Shown here: positions 24,095 through 31,408 of the stretch, in pieces
Position numbering within the stretch: position 1 is the stretch's first letter
How the letters are laid out: each line of letters starts with the position of its first letter
From: Mycobacterium sp. DL440
GTDB taxonomy: Bacteria > Actinomycetota > Actinomycetes > Mycobacteriales > Mycobacteriaceae
DNA: 64,000 nucleotides
Assembly: GCF_011745145.1 (NCBI RefSeq)
Contig: NZ_CP050191.1
Location: forward strand, 895,991 to 959,990
Direction of reading: 5' to 3'
Translations under genes and position numbers: made by a program
Notes under the pieces: model-generated
The model's database searches: none
Told to the model about the DNA's origin: nothing
What the model saw: only the letters and a program-made list of their open reading frames with translations

Positions 24095-24152
24095 CACTAG
24101 CAGGATGAGTGGCGGCCGCGGTCGAAATGCCGGGGCGGCTCCGCGCCAGAGG

Positions 24153-24620
24153 TCAGGCCGTGGCGCTCGCGCCGGCCGGACGGAACAGCGGCAGCCAAAC
24201 CCGACTTTCCTCGGCACCCGAGAGGGCGGTCCAGTCCTCGAAGAACACCTCGACGGCCATGCCGATTCGAATGTCGTCCTCCGACACTCCCACCACATTG
24301 GTGATCAGTCGGACATCGGGTTCGTCCTCGAGTTCCACCATCGCCACGATGTAGGGCGGCTCGAAGCCGGGGATCCACGGCTGGCGGTTGACCGTATAGG
24401 TCGCCACCTTCCCGCGCCCGGAGACCGGTTCGGGCGCGACATCGGTGCTGCGGCAGCGCCAGCAAGCTGGGCCGGGGGGATGGAAGAAGTGCCCGCAGCC
24501 ATGGCAGCGGTTGATCAGCAGCTCACCCCGTTCGCCCCCGGTCCAGAAGGCCCGCGATTCGGCGGTCGGACTCGGTGCCAGCCGAAGCTGCGGCCGCTGG
24601 TACCCGGTATCTACTGTCAC
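24153..24620 (-). CDS. DUF35 OB-fold/zinc-ribbon acyl-CoA-associated protein
   Basis: A 155-residue DUF35 protein with an intact rubredoxin-like zinc ribbon: CHGCGHFFHPPGPACWRC at about residues 39-56 gives four Cys ligands. The OB-fold follows (GKVATYTVNRQPW, PYIVAMVELEDE, IGMAVEVFFEDW). GTG 24620 has GGAGGCACGAA upstream. DUF35 proteins normally sit beside a thiolase or Ltp gene, but the neighbour here is an SDR (61 bp upstream in the same direction). Its partner must be elsewhere, possibly the Ltp at 21339. Confidence 0.85.
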   Translation of the reverse strand: MTVDTGYQRPQLRLAPSPTAESRAFWTGGERGELLINRCHGCGHFFHPPGPACWRCRSTDVAPEPVSGRGKVATYTVNRQPWIPGFEPPYIVAMVELEDEPDVRLITNVVGVSEDDIRIGMAVEVFFEDWTALSGAEESRVWLPLFRPAGASATA

Positions 24621-24681
24621 TTCGTGCCTCCCGTGGTGCTGAGCGACCGGGTTATGACCCGTCGCTGAATGTGGTCGATGC

Positions 24682-25500
24682 TCACAGCGCTCCCTGCCAC
24701 TGGGAGCCGGTCAGTTCCGCAGACAGGTCCCACAGTCGGCGTGCGCTGCCAGGGTCGAGGGCCTTGTCTTTGAGCTTGGTGGGCTTCGGCTTGCCCCATT
24801 GGTGCATGAGTCCGCGCGGGGCGAGGTAGGTCCCGTTGGGCAGTGTCGTGGTGATCGCGTGAATGGTGGAACGCGCACCGTCTGCCGGGCTTTGAGCGAC
24901 ATGCGGGGAGATCACTCGGCCGGCCCACTGCAGTACGCCCGAACCGTCACGGGTGATCGACGTGTTCGTCATCCCCGGATCCGAGGCGTAGGCGGTCACT
25001 CCGCGCGCCGTCAACTCACGCACGAACAACAGGTTTGCCAGCTTCGATTCCCCGTACGCCGCCCATGGGTTGTAGCGACGCCGCTCCCAGTTCAGATCAT
25101 CGAAGTGAATCCGTGCAGTCGAATAGTTGGTGCTGGCCACCGACACCACCCGATTGAGGATTCGGTCCCCGAGCAGGCACGTCAAGGCGAAGTGGCCGAG
25201 GTGGTTGGTACCCATATGGGCTTCGAAACCGTCAGCGGTCCGAGTAAGTGGCAGGCCCAGTACGCCCGCGTTGTTCACCAGCACGTCGACAGAATCGACG
25301 GTGTCGGCGAATTTGCGCACACTGGTCAGATCCGCCAGGTCGAGTTCGCGTACATCGACGTCACCCGACATCGATGCCGCGGCCTCGTGTCCTTTGTCGA
25401 GGGTTCGGCAGGCGATCACCACCTCGTGGCCTGCCGCGACCAGCGCGGCCGCGGTTGCTCGGCCGACACCACTGTTTCCACCCGTGACGATGATCCGCAC
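24682..25500 (-). CDS. Short-chain dehydrogenase (retinol dehydrogenase/oxidoreductase-like)
   Basis: A 272-residue SDR with IIVTGGNSGVGRATA at the N-terminus, the DVLVNNAGV motif, VSVAST before the active-site YGESKLAN, and a C-terminal PRGLMHQWG segment. The layout is that of retinol dehydrogenase/protochlorophyllide reductase-like SDRs acting on lipophilic alcohols. It starts at ATG 25500, is divergent from the TesB gene across an AT-rich dyad, and is followed by the DUF35 gene. Confidence 0.85.
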   Translation of the reverse strand: MRIIVTGGNSGVGRATAAALVAAGHEVVIACRTLDKGHEAAASMSGDVDVRELDLADLTSVRKFADTVDSVDVLVNNAGVLGLPLTRTADGFEAHMGTNHLGHFALTCLLGDRILNRVVSVASTNYSTARIHFDDLNWERRRYNPWAAYGESKLANLLFVRELTARGVTAYASDPGMTNTSITRDGSGVLQWAGRVISPHVAQSPADGARSTIHAITTTLPNGTYLAPRGLMHQWGKPKPTKLKDKALDPGSARRLWDLSAELTGSQWQGAL

Positions 25501-25529
25501 GTTGTCGCGCCCTCCTCCGCACCATGTTT

Positions 25530-25560
25530 CACAAACAGTAAACTATTTAGTGTTTTTGTG
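25530..25560. promoter_or_regulatory. 31-bp imperfect AT-rich dyad in the SDR/TesB divergent promoter
   Basis: The outer arms CACAAA and TTTGTG are perfect, with an inner TAAA/TTTA pair, symmetric about 25545. The core AACTATTTA recurs, inverted, upstream of the SDR at 27446-28294 (about 28418-28426). It is probably an operator or strong AT-rich promoter for both directions. Confidence 0.5.
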
Positions 25561-25580
25561 ACACGGTGATTGGGAGTCGA

Positions 25581-26429
25581 ATGCTAGTAACGCTCGCGGA
25601 TGTGTTGAACCTGTTCGAGCTCTCAGCTCTCGGGCCTGACACCTTTGAAGGCACTCAGCCTGATCCGCCGAACCACCACATCGTCGGTGGGCAGATCGCC
25701 GCGCAAGCGTTGATGGCGGCCAGCAGGACTGTGCAGGGGCGTCATCCGCACAGTCTGCATGTGTACTTCCTGCGCCGTGGCGACGCGCGCTCGCCAGTTC
25801 GGTTCGAGGTCGCCCGACTGCGCGACGGCGGCACGTTCTCGTCCCGCCGGATCTCCGCCACCCAGGACGGTGAGGTGCTGATGGAGGGTCTCGCGTCGTT
25901 CACCGCGGGCGTTGTGTCTGCCGACTACCAGCGCACGATGCCGCCGGCGCCACCGCCGGAGTCGTTGCCGCCCATCGAGGAACAACTCGCGCCCTACGCC
26001 GATGAGTTCGGCGGCTGGTGGGTCGACGAGCGGCCGTTCGACGTCAGGTATGTCGATCCGCCGCCGCGTATCGCCATGGACTCAGGCGAACCAGCGGGGC
26101 CGGTGAGTCGGATCTGGCTGCGCGCCAGGGGCGCGATTCCGGAGGATCTCGTCGTGAACAGCTGTGTCCTCACCCTGCAGAGCGCTCTCACGCCGGTGGA
26201 GGCCACCCTCGGGCCTATGCGGAAGTCGCAATATGACATCTCGGCCCTGCTCGATCACACAGTGTGGTTCCACCGCCCTGCGGACTTTTCGGACTGGCTT
26301 TTCTACGAACAGACCTCGCCCGCGGGGGTTGCCGGACGGGCTCTGGCGACAGGCACGATCTATAACCGGGCCGGCGATCTGGTGTGCTCGGCCGCCCAGG
26401 AGATCTATTTCCCGCCGCCTCGCATGTAG
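25581..26429 (+). CDS. tesB: Acyl-CoA thioesterase II (TesB, double hot-dog)
   Basis: A 282-residue double hot-dog thioesterase that hydrolyses acyl-CoA to free acid and CoA. Signature segments are NHHIVGGQIAAQALMAA, HSLHVYFLRRGD and FSSRRISATQDGEV in the first domain, and LLDHTVWFHRPADFSDWLFYEQTSP, then GRALATGTIYNRAGDLVCSAAQE in the second, where the Asp/Gln/Thr active-site positions of TesB lie. GGGAG precedes ATG 25581; GTG 25566 is an upstream alternative. It could release CoA when degradation stalls. Confidence 0.9.
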   Translation: MLVTLADVLNLFELSALGPDTFEGTQPDPPNHHIVGGQIAAQALMAASRTVQGRHPHSLHVYFLRRGDARSPVRFEVARLRDGGTFSSRRISATQDGEVLMEGLASFTAGVVSADYQRTMPPAPPPESLPPIEEQLAPYADEFGGWWVDERPFDVRYVDPPPRIAMDSGEPAGPVSRIWLRARGAIPEDLVVNSCVLTLQSALTPVEATLGPMRKSQYDISALLDHTVWFHRPADFSDWLFYEQTSPAGVAGRALATGTIYNRAGDLVCSAAQEIYFPPPRM

Positions 26430-26493
26430 TTAGCCTATATAATAATTTGCAGTCCATCCGTAGTGTGCGGACGAAGACGCCGAAGGGGCAAGC

Positions 26494-27435
26494 ATGGCTA
26501 GAACAGAGAACGACACCTGGGACATCAACGAGAGTGTGGGTGCCACCGCCTTGGGTGTCGCGGCGGGTCGGGCCGCAGAGACAAATAGCGAGAACCCGCT
26601 GATCCGCGATCCGTACGCACAGATGTTTCTGGAGGCCGCCGGCGACGGTCTCTGGAACATGTACCTGCGGCTGGAAGAATTGCCCGCTGAACTGGCGGAG
26701 CTCGACCCGCGCTTCAAAGAGCGGATGCAGGCGATGATGGGCTACACCGCCTCGCGCACATTGTTCTTCGACGAGTTCTTCGCTGATGCGGCGGCGTCCG
26801 GCATCCGGCAGTCGGTGATCCTGGCGGCGGGTCTGGATGCACGGGCTTGGCGGTTGGATTGGCCCGCGGGCAGCGTGGTGTACGAGATCGATCAACCCAA
26901 GGTGCTGGACTTCAAGTTCGCGACCCTCGAAGCGCGGGGGGTATCGCCGCTGGCGACGTATGTAGGTGTTCCGATCGATCTGCGTAACGACTGGCCGGCG
27001 GCCCTGGGCGCGGCTGGTTTCGATCCTGCGGCGCCGACCGCGTGGTCGGCCGAAGGGCTGTTGCCTTACCTGACGGCCGACGCGCAGGACGTTCTGTTCG
27101 AGCGGATCACGGAGCTGAGCGCGCCGGGCAGCCGGGTGGCGGTGGAGGCGTTCAGCAATGAGTTCTTCAGCGCCGAGAGCTTCGCGCGCCGCGAGGAGCA
27201 GATGCAGCGGTACCGCGAAGCGGCGGCCAAGCTGGGCCGGGAGGATATCGCCGCGTCCGGCAATCTGCTCTACGAGGAGGAGCGCACCGAAGTCGTCGAC
27301 TGGCTCACCGCACATGGTTGGCAAGCCACCGGTGTGAGCGCAGTCGACCTGCTGGCCCGCAATGACCGTTCCATACCAGCCAGTCTGGACGACGGGATCC
27401 CAGAGAGCATCTTCGTCGATGGGCGATTGAGCTGA
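26494..27435 (+). CDS. Class I SAM-dependent methyltransferase (TIGR00027/LCMT-like family)
   Basis: A 313-residue member of the large mycobacterial TIGR00027 methyltransferase family: the N-terminus [21 protein letters not shown], then [13 protein letters not shown], the SAM-binding [14 protein letters not shown], the strand-acid [14 protein letters not shown], and [10 protein letters not shown]. The substrates of these proteins are mostly unknown; O-methylation is usual. It lies alone between TesB and a convergent SDR. A short AT-rich stretch (26430-26460) upstream probably holds its promoter. Confidence 0.9.
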   Translation: MARTENDTWDINESVGATALGVAAGRAAETNSENPLIRDPYAQMFLEAAGDGLWNMYLRLEELPAELAELDPRFKERMQAMMGYTASRTLFFDEFFADAAASGIRQSVILAAGLDARAWRLDWPAGSVVYEIDQPKVLDFKFATLEARGVSPLATYVGVPIDLRNDWPAALGAAGFDPAAPTAWSAEGLLPYLTADAQDVLFERITELSAPGSRVAVEAFSNEFFSAESFARREEQMQRYREAAAKLGREDIAASGNLLYEEERTEVVDWLTAHGWQATGVSAVDLLARNDRSIPASLDDGIPESIFVDGRLS

Positions 27436-27445
27436 GGCTCCGCGG

Positions 27446-28294
27446 CTACGGGCCGGTGTATCCGGGCGGGTTGGGGGTGTCCACCCAGAGGTCGACCCCG
27501 AGCTCCGAGCCGGGCACGCAGTCGTAGACCGACAGGTCGGTCACGCCGTTCGCGAGCAGCACGTCCTCACACAGCAGGCTCTGCCCGGTGTACTCCCGCG
27601 CGGGCTTGTTGAAGATCGCATACGCGGCGTCGGCGTACACGTCGGGCTTGCGGGCCCGGCCCATCGCTTCGTCACCGCCGAGCAGGTTCTGCACCGCGGC
27701 GGTGGCCACCAGGGTGCGCGGCCACAGAGTGTTCGACGCGATGCCGGCTTCACGCATTTCTTCCGCGATGCCCAACGCGCACAACGTCATTCCGAACTTG
27801 GCCATCATGTATGCGGTCGGCTTGAGCCACTCGGACTCCAGCCGGATCGGCGGGGACAACGTCAGGATGTGCGGGTTCTCCCGGCCCTTCATGTGCGGGA
27901 TACAGGCCTGCGACACGGCGTAGGTGCCGCGGATCTGGATCCCGTTCATCAGGTCGAAGCGCTTGAGCGGTACTTCTTCGATGGAGCCGAGGTTGATCGC
28001 CGAGGCGTTGTTGACGCAGAGGTCGATGCCGCCGAACTGTTCGACGGCCTTGGCGACTGCGGCGGCAACCGAGTCGCCGTCACGCACGTCGCCGACGATC
28101 GGCAGGGCCTGCCCGCCGGCCTCTTCGATCTCCTTGGCGGCCGTGTAGACGGTGCCCTCGAGCTTGGGATGAGGTTCGGCGGTCTTGGCGACCAGCGCGA
28201 TGTTGGCGCCGTCGGCGGCGGCCTTTTTGGCGATCGCCAGGCCGATACCGCGGCTGGCGCCGGAGATGAACATGGTCTTCCCGGAAAGCGGCAT
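27446..28294 (-). CDS. SDR-family oxidoreductase (HSDL2-like)
   Basis: A 282-residue SDR starting MPLSGKTMFISGASRGIG. The catalytic region carries LTLSPP followed by the AYMMAKFGM segment (Tyr and Lys spaced YxxxK as YMMAK), and the C-terminal part SNTLWPRTLVATAAVQNLLGG is typical of hydroxysteroid-dehydrogenase-like protein 2 and related mycobacterial SDRs. NNASAINL replaces the usual NNAG. AGGAGG lies upstream of ATG 28294. It is convergent with the methyltransferase with a 10-bp gap. Confidence 0.87.
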   Translation of the reverse strand: MPLSGKTMFISGASRGIGLAIAKKAAADGANIALVAKTAEPHPKLEGTVYTAAKEIEEAGGQALPIVGDVRDGDSVAAAVAKAVEQFGGIDLCVNNASAINLGSIEEVPLKRFDLMNGIQIRGTYAVSQACIPHMKGRENPHILTLSPPIRLESEWLKPTAYMMAKFGMTLCALGIAEEMREAGIASNTLWPRTLVATAAVQNLLGGDEAMGRARKPDVYADAAYAIFNKPAREYTGQSLLCEDVLLANGVTDLSVYDCVPGSELGVDLWVDTPNPPGYTGP

Positions 28295-28410
28295 GTCGGT
28301 CCTCCTGGAGGTTGGGTGTGCGCTGAGCTTGGCGCCGGGGCGGGTGAGGGGGCGAATGGTTCGTGCCGACGCGCTCCCATCCCGACGCAGGCTTCAAGCC
28401 ACTGAAAGAT

Positions 28411-28430
28411 AAACAGTTAAATAGTTATTA
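28411..28430. promoter_or_regulatory. AT-rich promoter/operator-like patch upstream of the HSDL2-like SDR
   Basis: AAACAGTTAAATAGTTATTA stands out from its GC-rich surroundings and shares ACAGT-(T)-AA and TAAATAGTT with the dyad at 25530-25560 read on the other strand. It lies about 117 bp upstream of the SDR start. The rest of the 28295-28492 spacer shows nothing else I can name. Confidence 0.4.
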
Positions 28431-28492
28431 CATTGTCGGATTGCAACGATACAATGTTCCGAAAGCGGCTCGCGGAGGGGGAGGGGTGGAAT

Positions 28493-28717
28493 ATGGACCC
28501 GAATCCTGACTACGACGCGAGCGACGAGGTCGAGTACTTCTTCAACTGGTTACCGTGGGCATTGCGAGGCGTGTATCCGCCACCGGGCCTACCCGCCGAC
28601 CTAGTCCAAACGGGACCGCGACCCCACCCGGTGGCCTTGTCGCCGTTGAGGTCAACAGGTACGCGATTGCCTCCTGCTGCCCGAATCATCCACGCGCTCA
28701 ATAGGTCAGGCGTGTGA
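28493..28717 (+). CDS. Possible small hypothetical protein
   Basis: A 74-residue frame whose ATG at 28493 is preceded by a good GGAGGGG site. It starts MDPNPDYDASDEVEYFFNWLPWALRG, acidic and aromatic, and its second half is Pro/Arg-rich and looks like read-through of non-coding DNA. I recognise no family. It may be the start of a truncated gene or a chance frame. Confidence 0.25.
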   Translation: MDPNPDYDASDEVEYFFNWLPWALRGVYPPPGLPADLVQTGPRPHPVALSPLRSTGTRLPPAARIIHALNRSGV

Positions 28718-28883
28718 GGCGCTGGTACTTCGCGATACGCAGGACCGATATGCGCGGAATGCCCACTGTGGGAAGAGGGTTCGGAGGTGAACAGTATTAC
28801 TGTCGGTAAATCGATCGTGACGCGATTCCGGTTGAACCAATCGGGTGTCCCAGGCTTGACCCATCGCCGTCATGGCGTGCGTG

Positions 28884-28912
28884 CGCCCCGGCGGATGAAA
28901 TCCACCGGGGCG
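28884..28912. terminator. Strong hairpin downstream of the acyl-CoA dehydrogenase
   Basis: CGCCCCGG (28884-28891) pairs with CCGGGGCG (28905-28912), and inside it GGAT pairs with ATCC around a GAA loop with one mismatch. It lies 23 bp past the stop of the minus-strand gene, as expected for an intrinsic GC-rich terminator without a long U tract. The 28718-28883 remainder holds no gene I can support. Confidence 0.65.
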
Positions 28913-28934
28913 TCGGACACTGATGCCGCGTCGT

Positions 28935-30170
28935 TTACTTGGCCGCAGCCTGCTCGAGTAGAAACTGGCCGACGTAGGTGCGAGTCTGGTCAGCATTGAG
29001 CGGCTGGAACATCGATGCCGCCGAATCGCGGTAGAGCCGCTCGAAGATGGTGCCTTTTCGGAAGGACGAGCCGCCGACCAGGCTCATGGCATGCCGCGAC
29101 ATATGCATGACGTTGTCGGCGACGAACGTCTTGGCCAGGCCGAGGTAGGGGAATCGCAGCTCCGGCGCCCAGAGTTTGTCCTTGCCTTCGATCTGCTCCT
29201 GGCAGGTCTGGTAGAGAACGCGACGCGACATCTCGACCCGGGAGGCCATGTCGCCGATACCGTCGATGATGTGTCCGACGCTCTTGACCTCAGTGTCGGC
29301 GGCCACGATGGCCCCGAAAGTGGCGCCGAGGTGCTTCTTCGACAGGACAGCCACCGACTCTTCCAGAATCCGCTGCTGCATACCGAGATAGATGCTGGCG
29401 AACATCAGTGACGCCCACTCGAGCACACCGAAAGCGCCGGCACGCCAAGGCGAGACGAAACCGTCCTCGGGCACGAAGTATCCGTCGAACACGATGGTCT
29501 GGGTTCCGGTGGCGTGCATACCGAGTGCGTTCCAGGTCTTCTCAATCCGGATTCCGTCGCCGACACCGTTCTTGTCGACCTTGAAGTCGCCGATGAACAG
29601 TTTCTCGGCGGCGATCCGGCCTTCGAAAGTCTCCGGTAGGTTGCCGTCGGCATCGGTTTCGGTGGCATTGGTGGTGATGATGTCTGCGGCCTCACATAAC
29701 GTGCCCCAGGTCTTCTTGCCGTAGATCTTCCAGCCGCCACCGGCCTCCGGTACGGCCTTCATGTCGGCCAGACCGGAGAAGCCGGCGCGCTGCTCGGAGA
29801 ACGGCCCGAACATCAGCTCGCCGTCGGCGACGCGGCCCAACCAGTACTTGTTCTGCTCATCAGTCATCAGGTTTCCGGCAATGCCGACCATGATGTAGTG
29901 CATGTTGTAAGCGAGTGTGATCGCCGAGTCACCCCGTGACAGCTCCGAGACGATCTTCGATACCTGAAGGATGTTGGCACCGGGCCCGCCAAATGCCTTC
30001 GGCACGGGCAGCGTGCCCAACCCGGATTTTTTGAAGACATCGATCGACGGGTAGGCGAACGTGTTCTCCACGTCGTACTTCGGGCCGATCTCGCGGAAGA
30101 ATTCAGAGACCTCCTGCGCCTTGGCGAAGTAGGGCTCGAAGTCTTCGTCGGTCAGATCTTGTTCCAACAT
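28935..30170 (-). CDS. Acyl-CoA dehydrogenase family protein
   Basis: A 411-residue flavoprotein of the ACAD fold: GTLPVPKAFGGPGANILQVSKIV near the N-terminus, MFGPFSEQRAGFSGLADMKAVP at the flavin-binding position where the usual EPxAGSD is altered, GKKTWGTLCEAADI, and WNALGMHATGTQTIVFDGYFVPED. The altered flavin motif and C-terminal region resemble ACAD-fold flavin monooxygenases and unusual dehydrogenases as much as classical FadE. ATG 30170 (GGGAG) is preferred over GTG 30176. It is divergent from the SnoaL pair. Confidence 0.83.
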   Translation of the reverse strand: MLEQDLTDEDFEPYFAKAQEVSEFFREIGPKYDVENTFAYPSIDVFKKSGLGTLPVPKAFGGPGANILQVSKIVSELSRGDSAITLAYNMHYIMVGIAGNLMTDEQNKYWLGRVADGELMFGPFSEQRAGFSGLADMKAVPEAGGGWKIYGKKTWGTLCEAADIITTNATETDADGNLPETFEGRIAAEKLFIGDFKVDKNGVGDGIRIEKTWNALGMHATGTQTIVFDGYFVPEDGFVSPWRAGAFGVLEWASLMFASIYLGMQQRILEESVAVLSKKHLGATFGAIVAADTEVKSVGHIIDGIGDMASRVEMSRRVLYQTCQEQIEGKDKLWAPELRFPYLGLAKTFVADNVMHMSRHAMSLVGGSSFRKGTIFERLYRDSAASMFQPLNADQTRTYVGQFLLEQAAAK

Positions 30171-30312
30171 GGTCACTCCCTATAGCTATTGGTGTCCGGT
30201 CGTCCACATGCTGCTCCGGCCTCTACGGCTGCACACCTCTCCCAAGGGGGAACTCGCTCCGGCATCGGAGGAGACCGTCTCGCTGACAGGGATATGGGGC
30301 GGCAGGATCATG

Positions 30313-30340
30313 TCCCCCCTACGGGCAGGAGGTTTCCTCC
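30313..30340. promoter_or_regulatory. TCCCCCC-TA-CGGGC element and adjacent GGAGG-TTT-CCTCC hairpin
   Basis: Two GC-rich inverted motifs lie in the 255-bp divergent spacer between the dehydrogenase and the first SnoaL gene. Similar TCCCCCC-N-CGGG elements occur upstream of the membrane protein at 49986-50828 (50924-50938) and in the TetR/yrbE spacer (51735-51748). They may be sites for one regulator. Confidence 0.4.
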
Positions 30341-30425
30341 CCCCGGTAGTCGCCGCAGCAGGTCCGTCGTCCATAGCCTCGGAGCTGTCTAACTTGCATT
30401 TCAACGCGAGGAGTTGAACTTTCCG

Positions 30426-30878
30426 ATGAGTCATACGTTCGCGGTCAAATGGTTGAAAGCGTTCCGAACCAGCCCGGAGGCCGTGGTCGCCCTTTACACC
30501 GACGACTTCCTGTTCGAAGACCCGATTCTCGCGCAGCGGATCACTTCGAAAGAGGAGTTGCTGCGCGTGTTTGCCCCATACGCCAACAAAGACACCGAAA
30601 ACGGCATCGGTATCAACAACTTCCGCATCGACGAGGTCGTGGGAGACAAGAACGCCGCGATCTACCGATGGACCTGGCACGCCCCCACGGCCGCCGCGTT
30701 CGTCGGTGTCCCCACCAATGGGAAGGTGCCTGGCGCGCGCGGCATCACCTTCCATATCTACGACACCGACGGCCGCATCAAGCGGGAAGCAAGTTTCTGG
30801 GACGTGTCGACTGCCGTTCGTGATCTCGGTCTGCCTGTCGACCCCACCGCGGTGACCAAAGCCCCGGCTCTGGTCTGA
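30426..30878 (+). CDS. SnoaL/NTF2-like protein, first of a pair
   Basis: A 150-residue NTF2-fold protein: KWLKAFRTSPEAVVALYTDDFLFEDPIL near the start, then a KEELLRVFAPYANKD helix and the strands YRWTWHAPT and ARGITFHIYDTDGRI. This fold serves as ketosteroid isomerase, polyketide cyclase, limonene epoxide hydrolase or a binding protein. ATG 30426 is preferred; TTG 30414 is an in-frame alternative. It heads a plus-strand operon continuing to 35502 and is clearly paralogous to the next gene. Confidence 0.8.
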   Translation: MSHTFAVKWLKAFRTSPEAVVALYTDDFLFEDPILAQRITSKEELLRVFAPYANKDTENGIGINNFRIDEVVGDKNAAIYRWTWHAPTAAAFVGVPTNGKVPGARGITFHIYDTDGRIKREASFWDVSTAVRDLGLPVDPTAVTKAPALV

Positions 30879-30889
30879 AAGGAACTGCC

Positions 30890-31402
30890 ATGAGCCTTGA
30901 TACTTCCCAAGCACATCAGCACGCCCAACGCTGGGTCGATGCGCTGACCAGCGACACCGCAGCAGTGGTCGCGCTCTACGCCGACGACCTGGTCTACGAC
31001 GACCACGGCGATTCCGACCACATGATCGACACCGCCATCACCAAAGCCGAGCTCGAACCGCGGCTTGCACCTTTCGCCAACAAAGACCTCGACAACGGGA
31101 TCGGTGTGCACGCCTTCACCGCCACCGAGGCTTTCCAGCTCGCCGGCGTGGACGGGCAACCCGCAGTGGTGATCCTGTGGGATTGGACGGGGGAGGGTCT
31201 GAGCACGTTCCGCGGCGTTCCCACCGAGGGCAAAGACCTCAGCACTCGGGGCATCACCTGGCATCAGCTGGATGCCCAGGGAAAGATCGCCCGTGAAACC
31301 ACCTACTGGAATGACACCTCGGTGCTGCAGGAGCTCGGCCTGCCGATCGTCACACCGGAGTACTGGGTCGAGGGCTTCGACCCCGCCTCGCTGACGGGAT
31401 AG
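30890..31402 (+). CDS. SnoaL/NTF2-like protein, second of a pair
   Basis: A 170-residue paralogue of the preceding gene, 11 bp downstream with GAAAGGA before ATG 30890. It shares DTAAVVALYADDLVYDD, LAPFANKDLDNGIG (against YANKDTENGIG), GVPTEGKD and the TRGITWHQLDAQGKI strand, and ends with the same WNDTSVLQELGLP pattern. The conserved pairing suggests a heterodimer or two successive isomerase/hydrolase steps. The reaction is unknown. Confidence 0.8.
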   Translation: MSLDTSQAHQHAQRWVDALTSDTAAVVALYADDLVYDDHGDSDHMIDTAITKAELEPRLAPFANKDLDNGIGVHAFTATEAFQLAGVDGQPAVVILWDWTGEGLSTFRGVPTEGKDLSTRGITWHQLDAQGKIARETTYWNDTSVLQELGLPIVTPEYWVEGFDPASLTG

Positions 31403-31408
31403 CCGCGG

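Noticed and set aside
26215..27324. A 369-residue frame antisense to the methyltransferase
   Set aside because: No domain, no plausible ribosome site, and the sense gene has intact SAM-binding motifs.
28787..28999. A 70-residue frame with GTG 28787 just after GGAG
   Set aside because: The site is too close to the start codon, the frame runs through the terminator hairpin and into the acyl-CoA dehydrogenase gene, and no family is visible.
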